Origin: Pseudolabrys sp.
GTDB taxonomy: Bacteria; Pseudomonadota; Alphaproteobacteria; Rhizobiales; Xanthobacteraceae
DNA length: 32,009 nt
Assembly: GCA_022843325.1 (NCBI GenBank)
Contig: JALHNV010000042.1
Span: forward strand, 1 to 32,009
Direction of reading: 5' to 3'
Part shown: one piece after another, positions 24,673 to 32,009 of the stretch
Layout: the number at the start of each line of letters is the position of its first letter
Position numbering within the stretch: position 1 is the stretch's first letter
Translations under genes and position numbers: made by a program
The notes under the pieces: generated by a model
Databases searched by the model: none
What the model was told of the DNA's origin: nothing
The model's input: only the letters and a program-made list of their open reading frames with translations

Positions 24673-25608
24673 TTACAGCTTCAACAGTTTCGCCGCATTG
24701 CCGCCGAAGATCAATGCCCGGTTGTGGTGGCTGAGAGGGGCTGCATCCAGCCAGTCGCGGCCGGCGCGGTTCTTCATGAACGGCCAGTCGACCGAGAACA
24801 TGATGCGCTCGACGCCCATCTCGGCGATCGAGCAGGCCAGCGCGGCGTCGGAAAAGGCGCCGCTGGTGGTGAGCCAGAAGTGGGTGCGGTAATAGTCGGC
24901 GAAGGCGCGCGGCATTTTGTGACGTTCGCCGAGGATGTCGTTGGTGCGCCACAGCAGAAACGGCGCCGTCTCGCCGAGGTGGCCGACGATGATTTTCAGA
25001 TTGGGATAGTCGTCAAAGACGCCGCCGACGATCAGGCGGAAGGTGTGGGTCAGCGTCTCCAGCGTGAAGCCGAGCGGCGCGACGGCGAGGTACGGGTACT
25101 CCTTGAAGTAGGCGTCCTGTACGGCGGGGTGCGGCGGTGTCGGGTGAATATAGAGCGGTACGTCGAGCGCCGCGGCGCGTTCGAAGATCGGACGGAACTG
25201 CTTGTCGTCCATGAAGCGGCCGTGCGTCAGGCCCATGATCATGGCGCCCTTGAAGCCGAGCTTGACGACCGCGCGCTCCAGTTCATCGGCCGCCGCCTTC
25301 GGATCGGGTGTCGGCAGCGTTGCGAAGCCGGCGAAGCGGTCGGGGTGTGCCCGCACGGCTTCGTAAAGGACGTCGTTCGACTCGCGGGCGAGCCGGACCG
25401 CGCTTTCGGCATCGAGATTCTGCGTCGCCGGATTGTTCTCCGAGATCACCTGGAGGTCGATGCCGGCCTCGTCCATCTCGGCGATGCGCAGCGCGCCCAG
25501 ATCGTCCAGCCGGCGCTGCACCGGGCTGTCCTTTTCGCCGCGCAGCGCCCGCAGCTTCGGCGAGGTGAAGTGCTCTTCGAGCGCGATGACCTTGGGGCCG
25601 GCGCTCAT
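24673..25608 (-). CDS. Amidohydrolase-2 family protein, gamma-resorcylate decarboxylase-like
   Basis: A 311-residue TIM-barrel metalloenzyme. IALEEHF (8-14) matches the opening of gamma-resorcylate and related aromatic-acid decarboxylases, in which E11 and H13 bind the metal; H155 (YIHPTPP), H210 (VGHLGE) and D274 (SVDWPF) complete the expected site. The family removes CO2 from hydroxybenzoates or hydrolyses ring-cleavage products; the exact substrate is not determinable. The start at 25608 overlaps the stop of the upstream decarboxylase-like gene (ATGA), so the longer open frame to 25677 is not used. It lies in an operon with that gene and the Bug receptor. Confidence 0.88.
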   Translation of the reverse strand: MSAGPKVIALEEHFTSPKLRALRGEKDSPVQRRLDDLGALRIAEMDEAGIDLQVISENNPATQNLDAESAVRLARESNDVLYEAVRAHPDRFAGFATLPTPDPKAAADELERAVVKLGFKGAMIMGLTHGRFMDDKQFRPIFERAAALDVPLYIHPTPPHPAVQDAYFKEYPYLAVAPLGFTLETLTHTFRLIVGGVFDDYPNLKIIVGHLGETAPFLLWRTNDILGERHKMPRAFADYYRTHFWLTTSGAFSDAALACSIAEMGVERIMFSVDWPFMKNRAGRDWLDAAPLSHHNRALIFGGNAAKLLKL

Positions 25609-25988
25609 AACTTGCCTTCCTCGCGCAGCACCTCCGTGGCGATACGGTGGGCGTCGTTGGCGGCCGGTATGCCGCAATACAGCGCGTGCAGCAGCAACAG
25701 GTCCTGGATCTGCTCGGGCGTGCAGCCGTTCTTCAGTGCGCCCTTGAGGTGCACGCGCAGCTCGTTGGGCTGGCCGGCCGCCGCCATCATGGCGACCATC
25801 ACCAGCGAGCGGGTTGCCGGCGCCAGCGCCGAGCGGCTCCAGACGTCGCCATAGGCATAGGCGTTGATGATGTGCTGCAGCGGCTTGCCGAAGTCGCCGA
25901 AGGCCGTCATGCGCTTGCCGACCGCCTCGTCGCCGAACATCTCCTTGCGCAGCTTCAAGCCACGCTCGTACTGATCGTTGTCGTTCAT
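25605..25988 (-). CDS. Carboxymuconolactone decarboxylase (CMD) family protein
   Basis: A 127-residue all-helical protein. The CMD core is clear: RSLVMVAMMAAAGQPNELRVH (60-80) with E76 and H80, then GCTPEQIQDLLLLHALYCGIP (88-107). The AhpD-type CxxC pair is missing, favouring a decarboxylase or uncharacterised role over a peroxidase partner. TAAGGAG stands just ahead of the ATG at 25988. It is the first gene of the minus-strand operon with the amidohydrolase and Bug receptor, divergent from the Gfo/Idh/MocA gene across a 115-bp shared control region. The absence of other protocatechuate genes makes a true PcaC unlikely. Confidence 0.87.
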   Translation of the reverse strand: MNDNDQYERGLKLRKEMFGDEAVGKRMTAFGDFGKPLQHIINAYAYGDVWSRSALAPATRSLVMVAMMAAAGQPNELRVHLKGALKNGCTPEQIQDLLLLHALYCGIPAANDAHRIATEVLREEGKL

Positions 25989-26103
25989 GGCCGTACTCCT
26001 TAGGTCGTTTCCGTTGGTGAAAGTGCTGGCGCGATTGCGGAAGGTGCTCGTCGAAGGCTAGGGTGAATTATGACATATTTTCCGACACAGGCTTGAGACA
26101 ACC

Positions 26104-27081
26104 ATGATCAATGCTGCCGTTATCGGCCTCGGACGCTGGGGCAAGAACATCGTCGACTCGGTGCAGGGCAAGAGCCAGCGCCTGCATTTCATCCGGGGCG
26201 TCAGCAAGGAGCCGGACCAGGTCCGCGACTTCGCCGCCGCGAAGGGCTTCGAACTGTCGACCGACTTCGAGGAAGCCGTCAACGATCCGCGGGTGCAGGC
26301 TGTGTTCCTGGCGACGCCGCATTCGCTGCACCTGAGCCAGATCGCCACCGTGGCGGCGGCCGGCAAACCGGTGTGGTGCGAAAAGCCGCTGGCTTTGACG
26401 CGCGCTGAAGCCGCCAAGGCCGTGGCGGCGACGGATAAAGCCGGCGTGCCTTTCGCGCTCGGCAACAACAAGCGGTGCTTTGCCTCGATGCGCGAACTCA
26501 AGCGCGTGGTCGCCGATGGCGTTATCGGCGAGGTGATGCACATCGAGGGCAATTTCACCAACGAGCATTCGACGCGGGTGCTGGGCGGCTGGCGCGATGA
26601 TCCGAGCGAGTCGCCGGGTGGCGGCATGACCGGCGCCGGGCTCCACGTGCTCGACGCCTTCGTCAATCTGGCCGGCCCGATCGCCGAGGTCGATGCGCGG
26701 CTGTACCGGCAGAAGCCGGCGCCGGATCCGCGCGATGTCGGCACCGCTTTGGTGCAATTCGCCAGCGGCGCCACCGGTACGCTGGCCACCGTGCGCGCCG
26801 CGCCGGCCTACTGGCGCATCATGGTGTTCGGCACCAATGGCTGGGCCGAGGCGCGCGACGAAACCGTGCTCAGCGTTGCCCAGGTCAACAAGACACCGGA
26901 AACCAAGGTCTATCCGCAGGTCGATTCGCTCGGCGTGCTGCTGGAATCGTTTGGCGAGACCATCGAAACCGGCAAGCCGTTTCCGGTGACGACATCCGAC
27001 ATGCTCGATGTCGCCGGCGCCTTCGAGGCGGTTATCCAGTCGATGGCGAGCGGCAAGCGGGTGACGGTGTCGCGGACTTAG
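26104..27081 (+). CDS. Gfo/Idh/MocA family NAD(P)-dependent oxidoreductase
   Basis: A 325-residue enzyme. The N-terminal Rossmann fold opens with AVIGLGRWGKN (5-15), continues through ATPHSLH (70-76), and reaches CEKPLALT (92-99) with the conserved EKP lysine. The C-terminal dimerisation domain includes GGGMTGAGLHVLDAFVNLAG, in which the family's conserved Asp-His region reads GLHVLD. Family members oxidise or reduce sugars, inositols and related compounds; the substrate is unknown. It is divergent from the CMD-amidohydrolase-Bug operon and may act in the same catabolic route. The ribosome binding site is weak (GAGACAACC before ATG). Confidence 0.88.
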   Translation: MINAAVIGLGRWGKNIVDSVQGKSQRLHFIRGVSKEPDQVRDFAAAKGFELSTDFEEAVNDPRVQAVFLATPHSLHLSQIATVAAAGKPVWCEKPLALTRAEAAKAVAATDKAGVPFALGNNKRCFASMRELKRVVADGVIGEVMHIEGNFTNEHSTRVLGGWRDDPSESPGGGMTGAGLHVLDAFVNLAGPIAEVDARLYRQKPAPDPRDVGTALVQFASGATGTLATVRAAPAYWRIMVFGTNGWAEARDETVLSVAQVNKTPETKVYPQVDSLGVLLESFGETIETGKPFPVTTSDMLDVAGAFEAVIQSMASGKRVTVSRT

Positions 27082-27096
27082 GGCCGCCTAGGCAAA

Positions 27097-27124
27097 AAAT
27101 GCCCGCGGTGGCCCGCGGGCATTT
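27097..27124 (-). terminator. Intrinsic terminator of the second Bug receptor gene (possibly bidirectional)
   Basis: A 12-bp perfect stem (27097-27108 with 27113-27124) lies between the convergent Gfo/Idh/MocA and Bug genes. On the minus strand it is followed by a run of six T (A-run at 27094-27099), the form expected for termination of the receptor gene. On the plus strand the T-run is short, so termination of the oxidoreductase gene would be weaker. Confidence 0.85.
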
Positions 27125-27148
27125 GCGTCCTTGTGAAACGGCCGTTTC

Positions 27149-28120
27149 TTACTGCTGCGGAATGCCTGCAGCTTCGCGCACGGCGGACATGCGTTTGAAC
27201 TCGCCGGCCATGAACTCACCCCACACTTGCGGCGTCGAGCTCGTCACCACCACGCCGACCTTCTCGAGACGCTTGCGCACCTCTTCATCGGCCAGAGCTT
27301 CATTGAGAACGGCGTTCAGCTTCGCGATGACCGGTTCCGGCGTGCCCTTCGGCGCGAACATGCCGTACCAGGTCGTCACGTCGTAATCCTTGATGGCGCC
27401 GGATTCAAATGCGGTCGGAACGTTCGGCACCGCCGGGAAGCGGTCCTTGCCGGTGACCGCCAGCGCCTTCAACTGGCCGCTCTGCACCTGGCCGATCACC
27501 GCGGAGACGGTGTCGAACAGGATGTCGGCATGCTTGCCCAGCACCGCGTTCATCGCTTCCGGCGTGGTCTTGAACGGCACGTGCAGCAGTTCGATGCCGG
27601 CCGCCTGCTTGAACATCTCGCCGGCGAAATGTTGCGTGGCGGCGAAACCCGGGCTGGCGAAGACGACCTTGTTCGGGTTGGCCTTGGCGTAGGCAACCAG
27701 TTCTTTCACGTTGTTGGCGGGAAAGTCCGGGCGCGTGACGATCATCAGGCTCGCGGTGGCGATCTTGCCGATCGGCGCGAAGGCGGTCGTCGTGTCGTAG
27801 CGCATCGACTTGCGCGTGGCCGCGGCGATGATCTGGCCCGCGGTCATGATGCCGATGGTGTATCCGTCGGGATCGGAATTGGCGATTTGCTCGTTGCCGA
27901 TAATGCCGCCGGCGCCGGGCTTGTTCTCGACCACCACCGGCTTGCCAAGCTTGACCGACATATGATCGGCGAGGATGCGGCCGATGATGTCGGCGCCGCC
28001 GCCGGGGCCGAACGAGATGATCAGTTTGATCGGCTTCTGCGGAAAGTCCTGCGCCGACGACGGCGCGGCGAGGCCGGTGGCGAACAGCAATGCAGTAGCA
28101 AACGCGAAAATGCGTTTCAT
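27149..28120 (-). CDS. Bug family (TctC-like) periplasmic solute-binding protein, second copy
   Basis: A 323-residue exported receptor. A signal peptide (MKRIFAFATALLFATGLAAP, then SSAQ; cleavage near residue 24) precedes DFPQKPIKLIISFGPGGGAD, the Bug-type ligand loop, then VVVENKPGAGGI, DPDGYTIG and TTWYGMFAPKGTP. It is clearly diverged from the receptor at 23674-24642, so they are not a recent duplication and may bind different ligands. GGGAGGA precedes the ATG at 28120, overruling the longer frame starting at 28147. It lies 79 bp downstream of a beta-hydroxyacid dehydrogenase gene; no TctAB membrane component is encoded in the window. Confidence 0.91.
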   Translation of the reverse strand: MKRIFAFATALLFATGLAAPSSAQDFPQKPIKLIISFGPGGGADIIGRILADHMSVKLGKPVVVENKPGAGGIIGNEQIANSDPDGYTIGIMTAGQIIAAATRKSMRYDTTTAFAPIGKIATASLMIVTRPDFPANNVKELVAYAKANPNKVVFASPGFAATQHFAGEMFKQAAGIELLHVPFKTTPEAMNAVLGKHADILFDTVSAVIGQVQSGQLKALAVTGKDRFPAVPNVPTAFESGAIKDYDVTTWYGMFAPKGTPEPVIAKLNAVLNEALADEEVRKRLEKVGVVVTSSTPQVWGEFMAGEFKRMSAVREAAGIPQQ

Positions 28121-28141
28121 GAAAAATCCTCCCTGTTGCTC

Positions 28142-28190
28142 GCGCACGATCTCGGCCGAAAACCGGGACCCACTTTTCGGGATCGTGCGC
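28142..28190. repeat. Rhizobiales-type nested palindromic repeat element
   Basis: Outer arms GCGCACGATC (28142-28151) and GATCGTGCGC (28181-28190) enclose inner arms CCGAAAA (28156-28162) and TTTTCGG (28174-28180), with CCGGGACCCAC in the centre. I recognise this 'CCGAAAACCGG...CCCACTTTTCGG' pattern as a very common intergenic repeat of Bradyrhizobium and relatives. Here it separates the dehydrogenase and Bug receptor genes, which share a strand. Confidence 0.88.
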
Positions 28191-28199
28191 AGCCGCCGC

Positions 28200-29090
28200 T
28201 TACGGTTTCACGCCGCGGCGGCGGACTTCTTTTATGATGGCGCTGTTATCCAGATCACTTTCGCCTGCTTTGACGCAAGCTTCAAGCGTATCGACATGAA
28301 TTTGCAGCGACAGCAGCGGCTGGCCGATGGCGGCGCCCTGATCCAGCATCAGATGGGCGTCCTTGAGCGTCTGTTTGACGCGGCCTTCGGGCGAGAAATC
28401 GCCGCGCACCATCTTCGGTCCCTTGGTCTCCATCACCTGGGAGTAGGAGGCCGAGCCTTTCGCAACCTCAAGGAAGGCTGCCGGATCGAGACCGAGCCGC
28501 TCGGCGAACACCAGGCCTTCGGCCAGCGCCAGCCGGTTGAGGCCAAGAATGAGATTGACCGCCAGCTTGGCGCGGCCGCCATCGCCAACTTTCCCGACAT
28601 GAAAACGGCGGCTGAACAGCGCGTCGAATTCAGCCGCCAGTTCGTCGGCGATGCTGGCGTCGCCGCCGATCAGGGCGACGCCGTCGCCGCGCCGCACCTG
28701 GTCGCTGGTGCCCGACACCGGCACGTCGAGATAGCGGATGCCGCGCGGGGTGACGCGCGCCGCCAGCGCCGCCACCTGGTCGGGATCGACCGTGCTCATG
28801 CAGATCACGATCTTGTTCGAGCCTTCGCCGAGCGCCGGCAGCAGATGGTTCTCAATCACGTCCTCGACCTGCGCCATGTTGAACACGGCGAGCAGGATGG
28901 CGCGGGCCGGCTTGGCGAGTTCGCCGATGGTGTCGGCGGGCGTGCCGCCGATTTCGGCCAGCCGCGCCCGGCGCGCCGGATCGACGTCATAGCCGCTGAC
29001 GGCAAAGCCGGCATCGAGCAGGCGCTGGGCATAGACCTCGCCCATCAGACCGAGGCCGATGATGGCGATGGGGGATTGAGTCATTGTCAT
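28200..29090 (-). CDS. NAD(P)-dependent beta-hydroxyacid dehydrogenase (3-hydroxyisobutyrate dehydrogenase family)
   Basis: A 296-residue two-domain dehydrogenase. The Rossmann motif IIGLGLMGEVY (10-20) binds the dinucleotide, LDVPVSGTSDQ (121-131) is the substrate-binding signature, and GDGGRAKLAVNLILG holds the catalytic K175. Family members oxidise 3-hydroxyisobutyrate, tartronate semialdehyde, 6-phosphogluconate-like or other beta-hydroxyacids; the substrate cannot be fixed. Start codons at 29090 and 29084 are both possible. It stands 52 bp downstream of glnD and upstream of the Bug receptor, and may oxidise whatever that receptor brings in. Confidence 0.9.
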   Translation of the reverse strand: MTMTQSPIAIIGLGLMGEVYAQRLLDAGFAVSGYDVDPARRARLAEIGGTPADTIGELAKPARAILLAVFNMAQVEDVIENHLLPALGEGSNKIVICMSTVDPDQVAALAARVTPRGIRYLDVPVSGTSDQVRRGDGVALIGGDASIADELAAEFDALFSRRFHVGKVGDGGRAKLAVNLILGLNRLALAEGLVFAERLGLDPAAFLEVAKGSASYSQVMETKGPKMVRGDFSPEGRVKQTLKDAHLMLDQGAAIGQPLLSLQIHVDTLEACVKAGESDLDNSAIIKEVRRRGVKP

Positions 29091-29142
29091 GCTTCCGGAT
29101 GCGAGAGAGACCCGTGCCTATCGCAAAAGCCGGCGCGACGGT

Positions 29143-31962
29143 CTAGCCCTTCGCTTTGTCTGGTCGCGCCGGGCGGAAGAGCGGAAGCAACGCGCGTTTG
29201 ATCGCCGCCTGCCGCGTCGGCGATGTAATCTGCGCGCCCATCAGATCGGTCACGTAGAACACGTCGACCACGCGCTCGCCGAACGTGGCGACATGGGCGG
29301 ACGCGATGTTGAGGTTCAGCTTGGACAGCGTCGCGGTCAGGTCGTAGAGCAGGCCGGTGCGATCGAGGCCGGTGACTTCCACCATCGTATAGCGGTGCGA
29401 CCACTGGTTATTGACGGTGACCGAGGGCTCCAGCGTGAAGGCCTTGATCCGGCCCTTCGGCGCCGCGCGCTTGGCGACCACTTCAGGCAGGCGCAATTCG
29501 CCGCGTAAAGCCTTCTCGATGGCATCGGCGATGCGGTTGGCGCGGCGCTGCTCGTCCTCGTCGCGCTCGAACTCGCGCGATAGCGAGATGGTGTCGAGCG
29601 CGCGGCCGTCGGTGGTGGTGTAGATCTGGGCGTCGATGATGTTGGCGCCGGCCACGGCGCAGGCGCCGGCTATGATCGACAGCAGCCAGGGGTGATCGGG
29701 CGCCAGCAGCGTCAGTTCGGTGACGCCGCGCTCGGCATCGAAGCCGACCGTGGTGGCCAGTGACTTTCCAGCCTGCGCGGTGGCGCGCACGAAGCGCGCG
29801 TGCTCGATCTTGTGCGGCAGGTCGACCTTGAGCCAATAGGCCGGATAGAGCTTGGCGATATAGCTTTCCAGCTCCTCGGCCGGCCAGTCGGTAATGGCCA
29901 TGCGGAATTCGGCCTGCGCCATTTCCACCCGGCGGGCGCGGTCGACTTCCGAAAAGCCGCCGGTCAGCACGGGCTCGGTCTCGTAGTACAGCGTGCGGAT
30001 CAACTGCGCCTTCCAGCCGTTCCAGACGCCGGGGCCGACGGCGCGGATATCCGCCGTGGTCAGAATGGTCAGCAGCTTCAGCCGCTCGGAGGATTGCACC
30101 ACGGCGGCGAAATTCTCGATGGTCTTGCGGTCCGACAGATCGCGCGACTGCGCCACGCTCGACATCACCAGATGTTTGTCGATCAGCCAGGCGACCGTCT
30201 CGGTGTCGGCGGCAGAGAAGCCGAGGCGCGGGCAGAGGCGCCGCGCCACGCGGGCGCCGGCAATCGAATGGTCCTCGATGCGCCCCTTGGCGATGTCGTG
30301 CAGGAACATCGTGACGTAGATGATGGCGCGGCTGCCGGGCGCCAGCTTGTGGAACAGATCGTTGGCGAACGGCGTATCCTTGCTGCTGCCGTGCTCGATC
30401 TCGTTGAGGATGCCGATGCAGCGCAGCAGGTGCTCGTCCACCGTGTAGTGGTGGTACATGTTGAACTGCATCATGGCGACGATCTTGCCGAAGGCCGGCA
30501 CGAAGCGGCCGAGCACGCGTGCTTCGTTCATCCGCCGCAGCACGGTTTCAGGGTCGTTCTTGGAGGTCAGGATCTCCAGGAACAGCCGGTTGGCTTCCTT
30601 GTCGTCGCGCAGCTTGGTGTCGATCAGCTTCAGTGATCGCGTCATCGCCCGCATGGCATCGGGGTGGAACGCCAGATTGTGTTTCTGCGCCAGCCGGAAG
30701 ATACGGATGAGGTTGACCGGGTCGCGCTTGATGACGCCGACGGTGGCGAAGCGGATACGGTTCTTCTCGACGATGAAGTCGTCGCTTTCGGCCAGTTTGC
30801 GCGTCTTGACCGGACGAAACTTGTCCATCACCCGGCTGAGAACCGGCACGCCCTTGGCCTGGCTGTCTTCAAGCTCGGCACAGACGATGGCGGTGAGGTC
30901 GCCGACATCCTTAGCGGTCAGGAAGTAGTGCTTCATGAAGCGCTCGACTTCCTGCTGGCCCGGGTGCTCGGTGTAGCCGAGGCGGACCGCGATCTCGCGC
31001 TGCAGGTCGAACGACAACCGTTCTTCGGCGCGACCGGCGATGAAGTGCAGGTGGCAGCGCACCGACCAGAGAAAATCCTCACAGCGGCGGAACAGCAGAT
31101 ATTCGTTCTTGTCGAACACGCCGCGCTTGATCAGTTCGTCAGGCTCGCGGACGCGGTAGACGTATTTGGCGATCCAGAACAGCGTATGAAGGTCGCGCAG
31201 CCCGCCTTTGCCGTCCTTGACGTTCGGTTCGACCAGATAGCGCGACTGCCCCGCCCGGCGGTGCCGCTCCTCGCGTTCGATCAGTTTGGCAGCGACGAAT
31301 TGCGACGCCGTATTGCTCACCACCTCTTCGTCGAAGCGCTCCTGCAATTCGTCGAACAGCTTGCGGTCGCCGTGCAGAAAGCGCGCCTCGAGGATGGCGG
31401 TGCGGATGGTCATGTCCGCCTTGGCCTGGCGGATGCACTCGTTGACCGAGCGGGTGGCGTGGCCGACTTTCAGGCCGGTGTCCCACAGGCAGTACAGAAT
31501 GGCTTCGGCGATCTGCTCGCCCCAGGCGGTCTGCTTGTAGGGCAGCACGAACAACAGATCGATGTCGGAGCCGGGTGCCTGCAGGCCGCGCCCGTAACCG
31601 CCCGTGGCGACCACCGCCATGCGCTCGGTGTCGGACAAGTTCTGCGACGGGTAGAGATGCTTGCGCGCGAATTCGAAGACGATGCGGATGATCTCGTCTT
31701 CCATCCGGCACAGCCGCTCGGCGCAGCGCCGGCCATGGCGGTCCTTGAGCAGCAGCTGTTCGGCCTTGGCGCGCCCGTCCTGCAGCGCCGCCTTCAGCCG
31801 CTGCGCCAGCACGGCGCGCATCTGGCCTTCGTCGCCGGCATGGCCCTTGGCGAACGCATCAAGCTCGGCCGCAATGGCGCGCGCATCGATCAGCTCGCCC
31901 GTCACGCGGGGCGCGCTGTCGGAACGGGGGCGGGATTCTGGGTCGACGGCGAGCGAGGCCAT
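29143..31962 (-). CDS. glnD: [Protein-PII] uridylyltransferase / uridylyl-removing enzyme
   Basis: A 939-residue bifunctional nitrogen sensor that uridylylates PII proteins when glutamine is low and removes the groups when it is high. Domains in order are: nucleotidyltransferase with GGYGRGLQAPGSDIDLLF (121-138; D133 and D135 bind metal); the GlnD helical linker; an HD hydrolase domain with MFLHDIAKGRIEDHS (552-566); and two C-terminal ACT domains (about 740-815 and 855-930) that bind glutamine. All key residues are present and the length is normal for alphaproteobacteria. The start at 31962 leaves a 20-residue unconserved leader; only 47 bp of upstream sequence is available, so promoter and neighbours are not visible. 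Confidence 0.96.
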   Translation of the reverse strand: MASLAVDPESRPRSDSAPRVTGELIDARAIAAELDAFAKGHAGDEGQMRAVLAQRLKAALQDGRAKAEQLLLKDRHGRRCAERLCRMEDEIIRIVFEFARKHLYPSQNLSDTERMAVVATGGYGRGLQAPGSDIDLLFVLPYKQTAWGEQIAEAILYCLWDTGLKVGHATRSVNECIRQAKADMTIRTAILEARFLHGDRKLFDELQERFDEEVVSNTASQFVAAKLIEREERHRRAGQSRYLVEPNVKDGKGGLRDLHTLFWIAKYVYRVREPDELIKRGVFDKNEYLLFRRCEDFLWSVRCHLHFIAGRAEERLSFDLQREIAVRLGYTEHPGQQEVERFMKHYFLTAKDVGDLTAIVCAELEDSQAKGVPVLSRVMDKFRPVKTRKLAESDDFIVEKNRIRFATVGVIKRDPVNLIRIFRLAQKHNLAFHPDAMRAMTRSLKLIDTKLRDDKEANRLFLEILTSKNDPETVLRRMNEARVLGRFVPAFGKIVAMMQFNMYHHYTVDEHLLRCIGILNEIEHGSSKDTPFANDLFHKLAPGSRAIIYVTMFLHDIAKGRIEDHSIAGARVARRLCPRLGFSAADTETVAWLIDKHLVMSSVAQSRDLSDRKTIENFAAVVQSSERLKLLTILTTADIRAVGPGVWNGWKAQLIRTLYYETEPVLTGGFSEVDRARRVEMAQAEFRMAITDWPAEELESYIAKLYPAYWLKVDLPHKIEHARFVRATAQAGKSLATTVGFDAERGVTELTLLAPDHPWLLSIIAGACAVAGANIIDAQIYTTTDGRALDTISLSREFERDEDEQRRANRIADAIEKALRGELRLPEVVAKRAAPKGRIKAFTLEPSVTVNNQWSHRYTMVEVTGLDRTGLLYDLTATLSKLNLNIASAHVATFGERVVDVFYVTDLMGAQITSPTRQAAIKRALLPLFRPARPDKAKG

Positions 31963-32009
31963 GGTCCGTCCGGGATAGCGGAGCGGGCGTGCGAAGTCAC
32001 CGTTGGCGG

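Overview
The window looks like the chromosome of a high-GC alphaproteobacterium of the order Hyphomicrobiales (Bradyrhizobium, Rhodopseudomonas or Pseudolabrys-like). This rests on a RegB/RegA (ActS/ActR) redox two-component pair, an MmcB-type repair nuclease, a DUF3309 mini-protein, an intracellular PHA depolymerase, Bug-type solute receptors, and two classes of short palindromic repeat that I recognise from Rhizobiales intergenic regions. The assignment is by protein and repeat recognition only; no 16S is present.

Left part (1-16.1 kb), mostly core genes: a truncated tRNA-Arg(CCG); an HU-family protein with a clear terminator; glutaryl-CoA dehydrogenase; a TSUP permease; an alpha/beta hydrolase; YkvA/DUF1232; mtnA overlapping mmcB; the actS-actR redox pair; a two-gene ABC-2 transporter interrupted by a palindromic repeat; phaZ; a YgjP-type metallopeptidase; a Bcr/CflA efflux pump; a class A penicillin-binding protein; and two divergent mini membrane proteins.

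Central part (16.2-23.4 kb), the most unusual segment: a tightly overlapped three-gene operon encoding an archaeal-type AMP (NMP) phosphorylase, a divergent PRPP synthetase and a beta-CASP/MBL RNase-like protein. It is preceded by a near-consensus FNR/FixK box. It runs head-on, with a 4-bp gap, into a two-gene operon encoding a double-domain KaiC-like ATPase and a hybrid histidine kinase with a degenerate N-terminal receiver. My reading is an oxygen-limitation or energy-stress module that recycles RNA or AMP into ribose phosphates and PRPP, placed beside a KaiC-based signalling pair. The enzyme family calls are strong; the pathway and the link between the two operons are inference.

Right part (23.6-32 kb), accessory catabolism next to a core gene: carboxymuconolactone-decarboxylase-like protein, amidohydrolase of the gamma-resorcylate decarboxylase type and a Bug receptor on the minus strand; a divergent Gfo/Idh/MocA oxidoreductase; a second Bug receptor and a beta-hydroxyacid dehydrogenase; then glnD, the PII uridylyltransferase, reading in from the right edge.

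Genes are densely packed. Four convergent junctions (about 2780, 5850, 13308 and 20240) have overlaps or gaps of 0-4 bp, leaving no room for ordinary terminators. No gene-free stretch exceeds 300 bp; the longest (23415-23673) holds a 17-bp perfect inverted repeat. I saw no CRISPR array, insertion sequence, prophage gene or rRNA.
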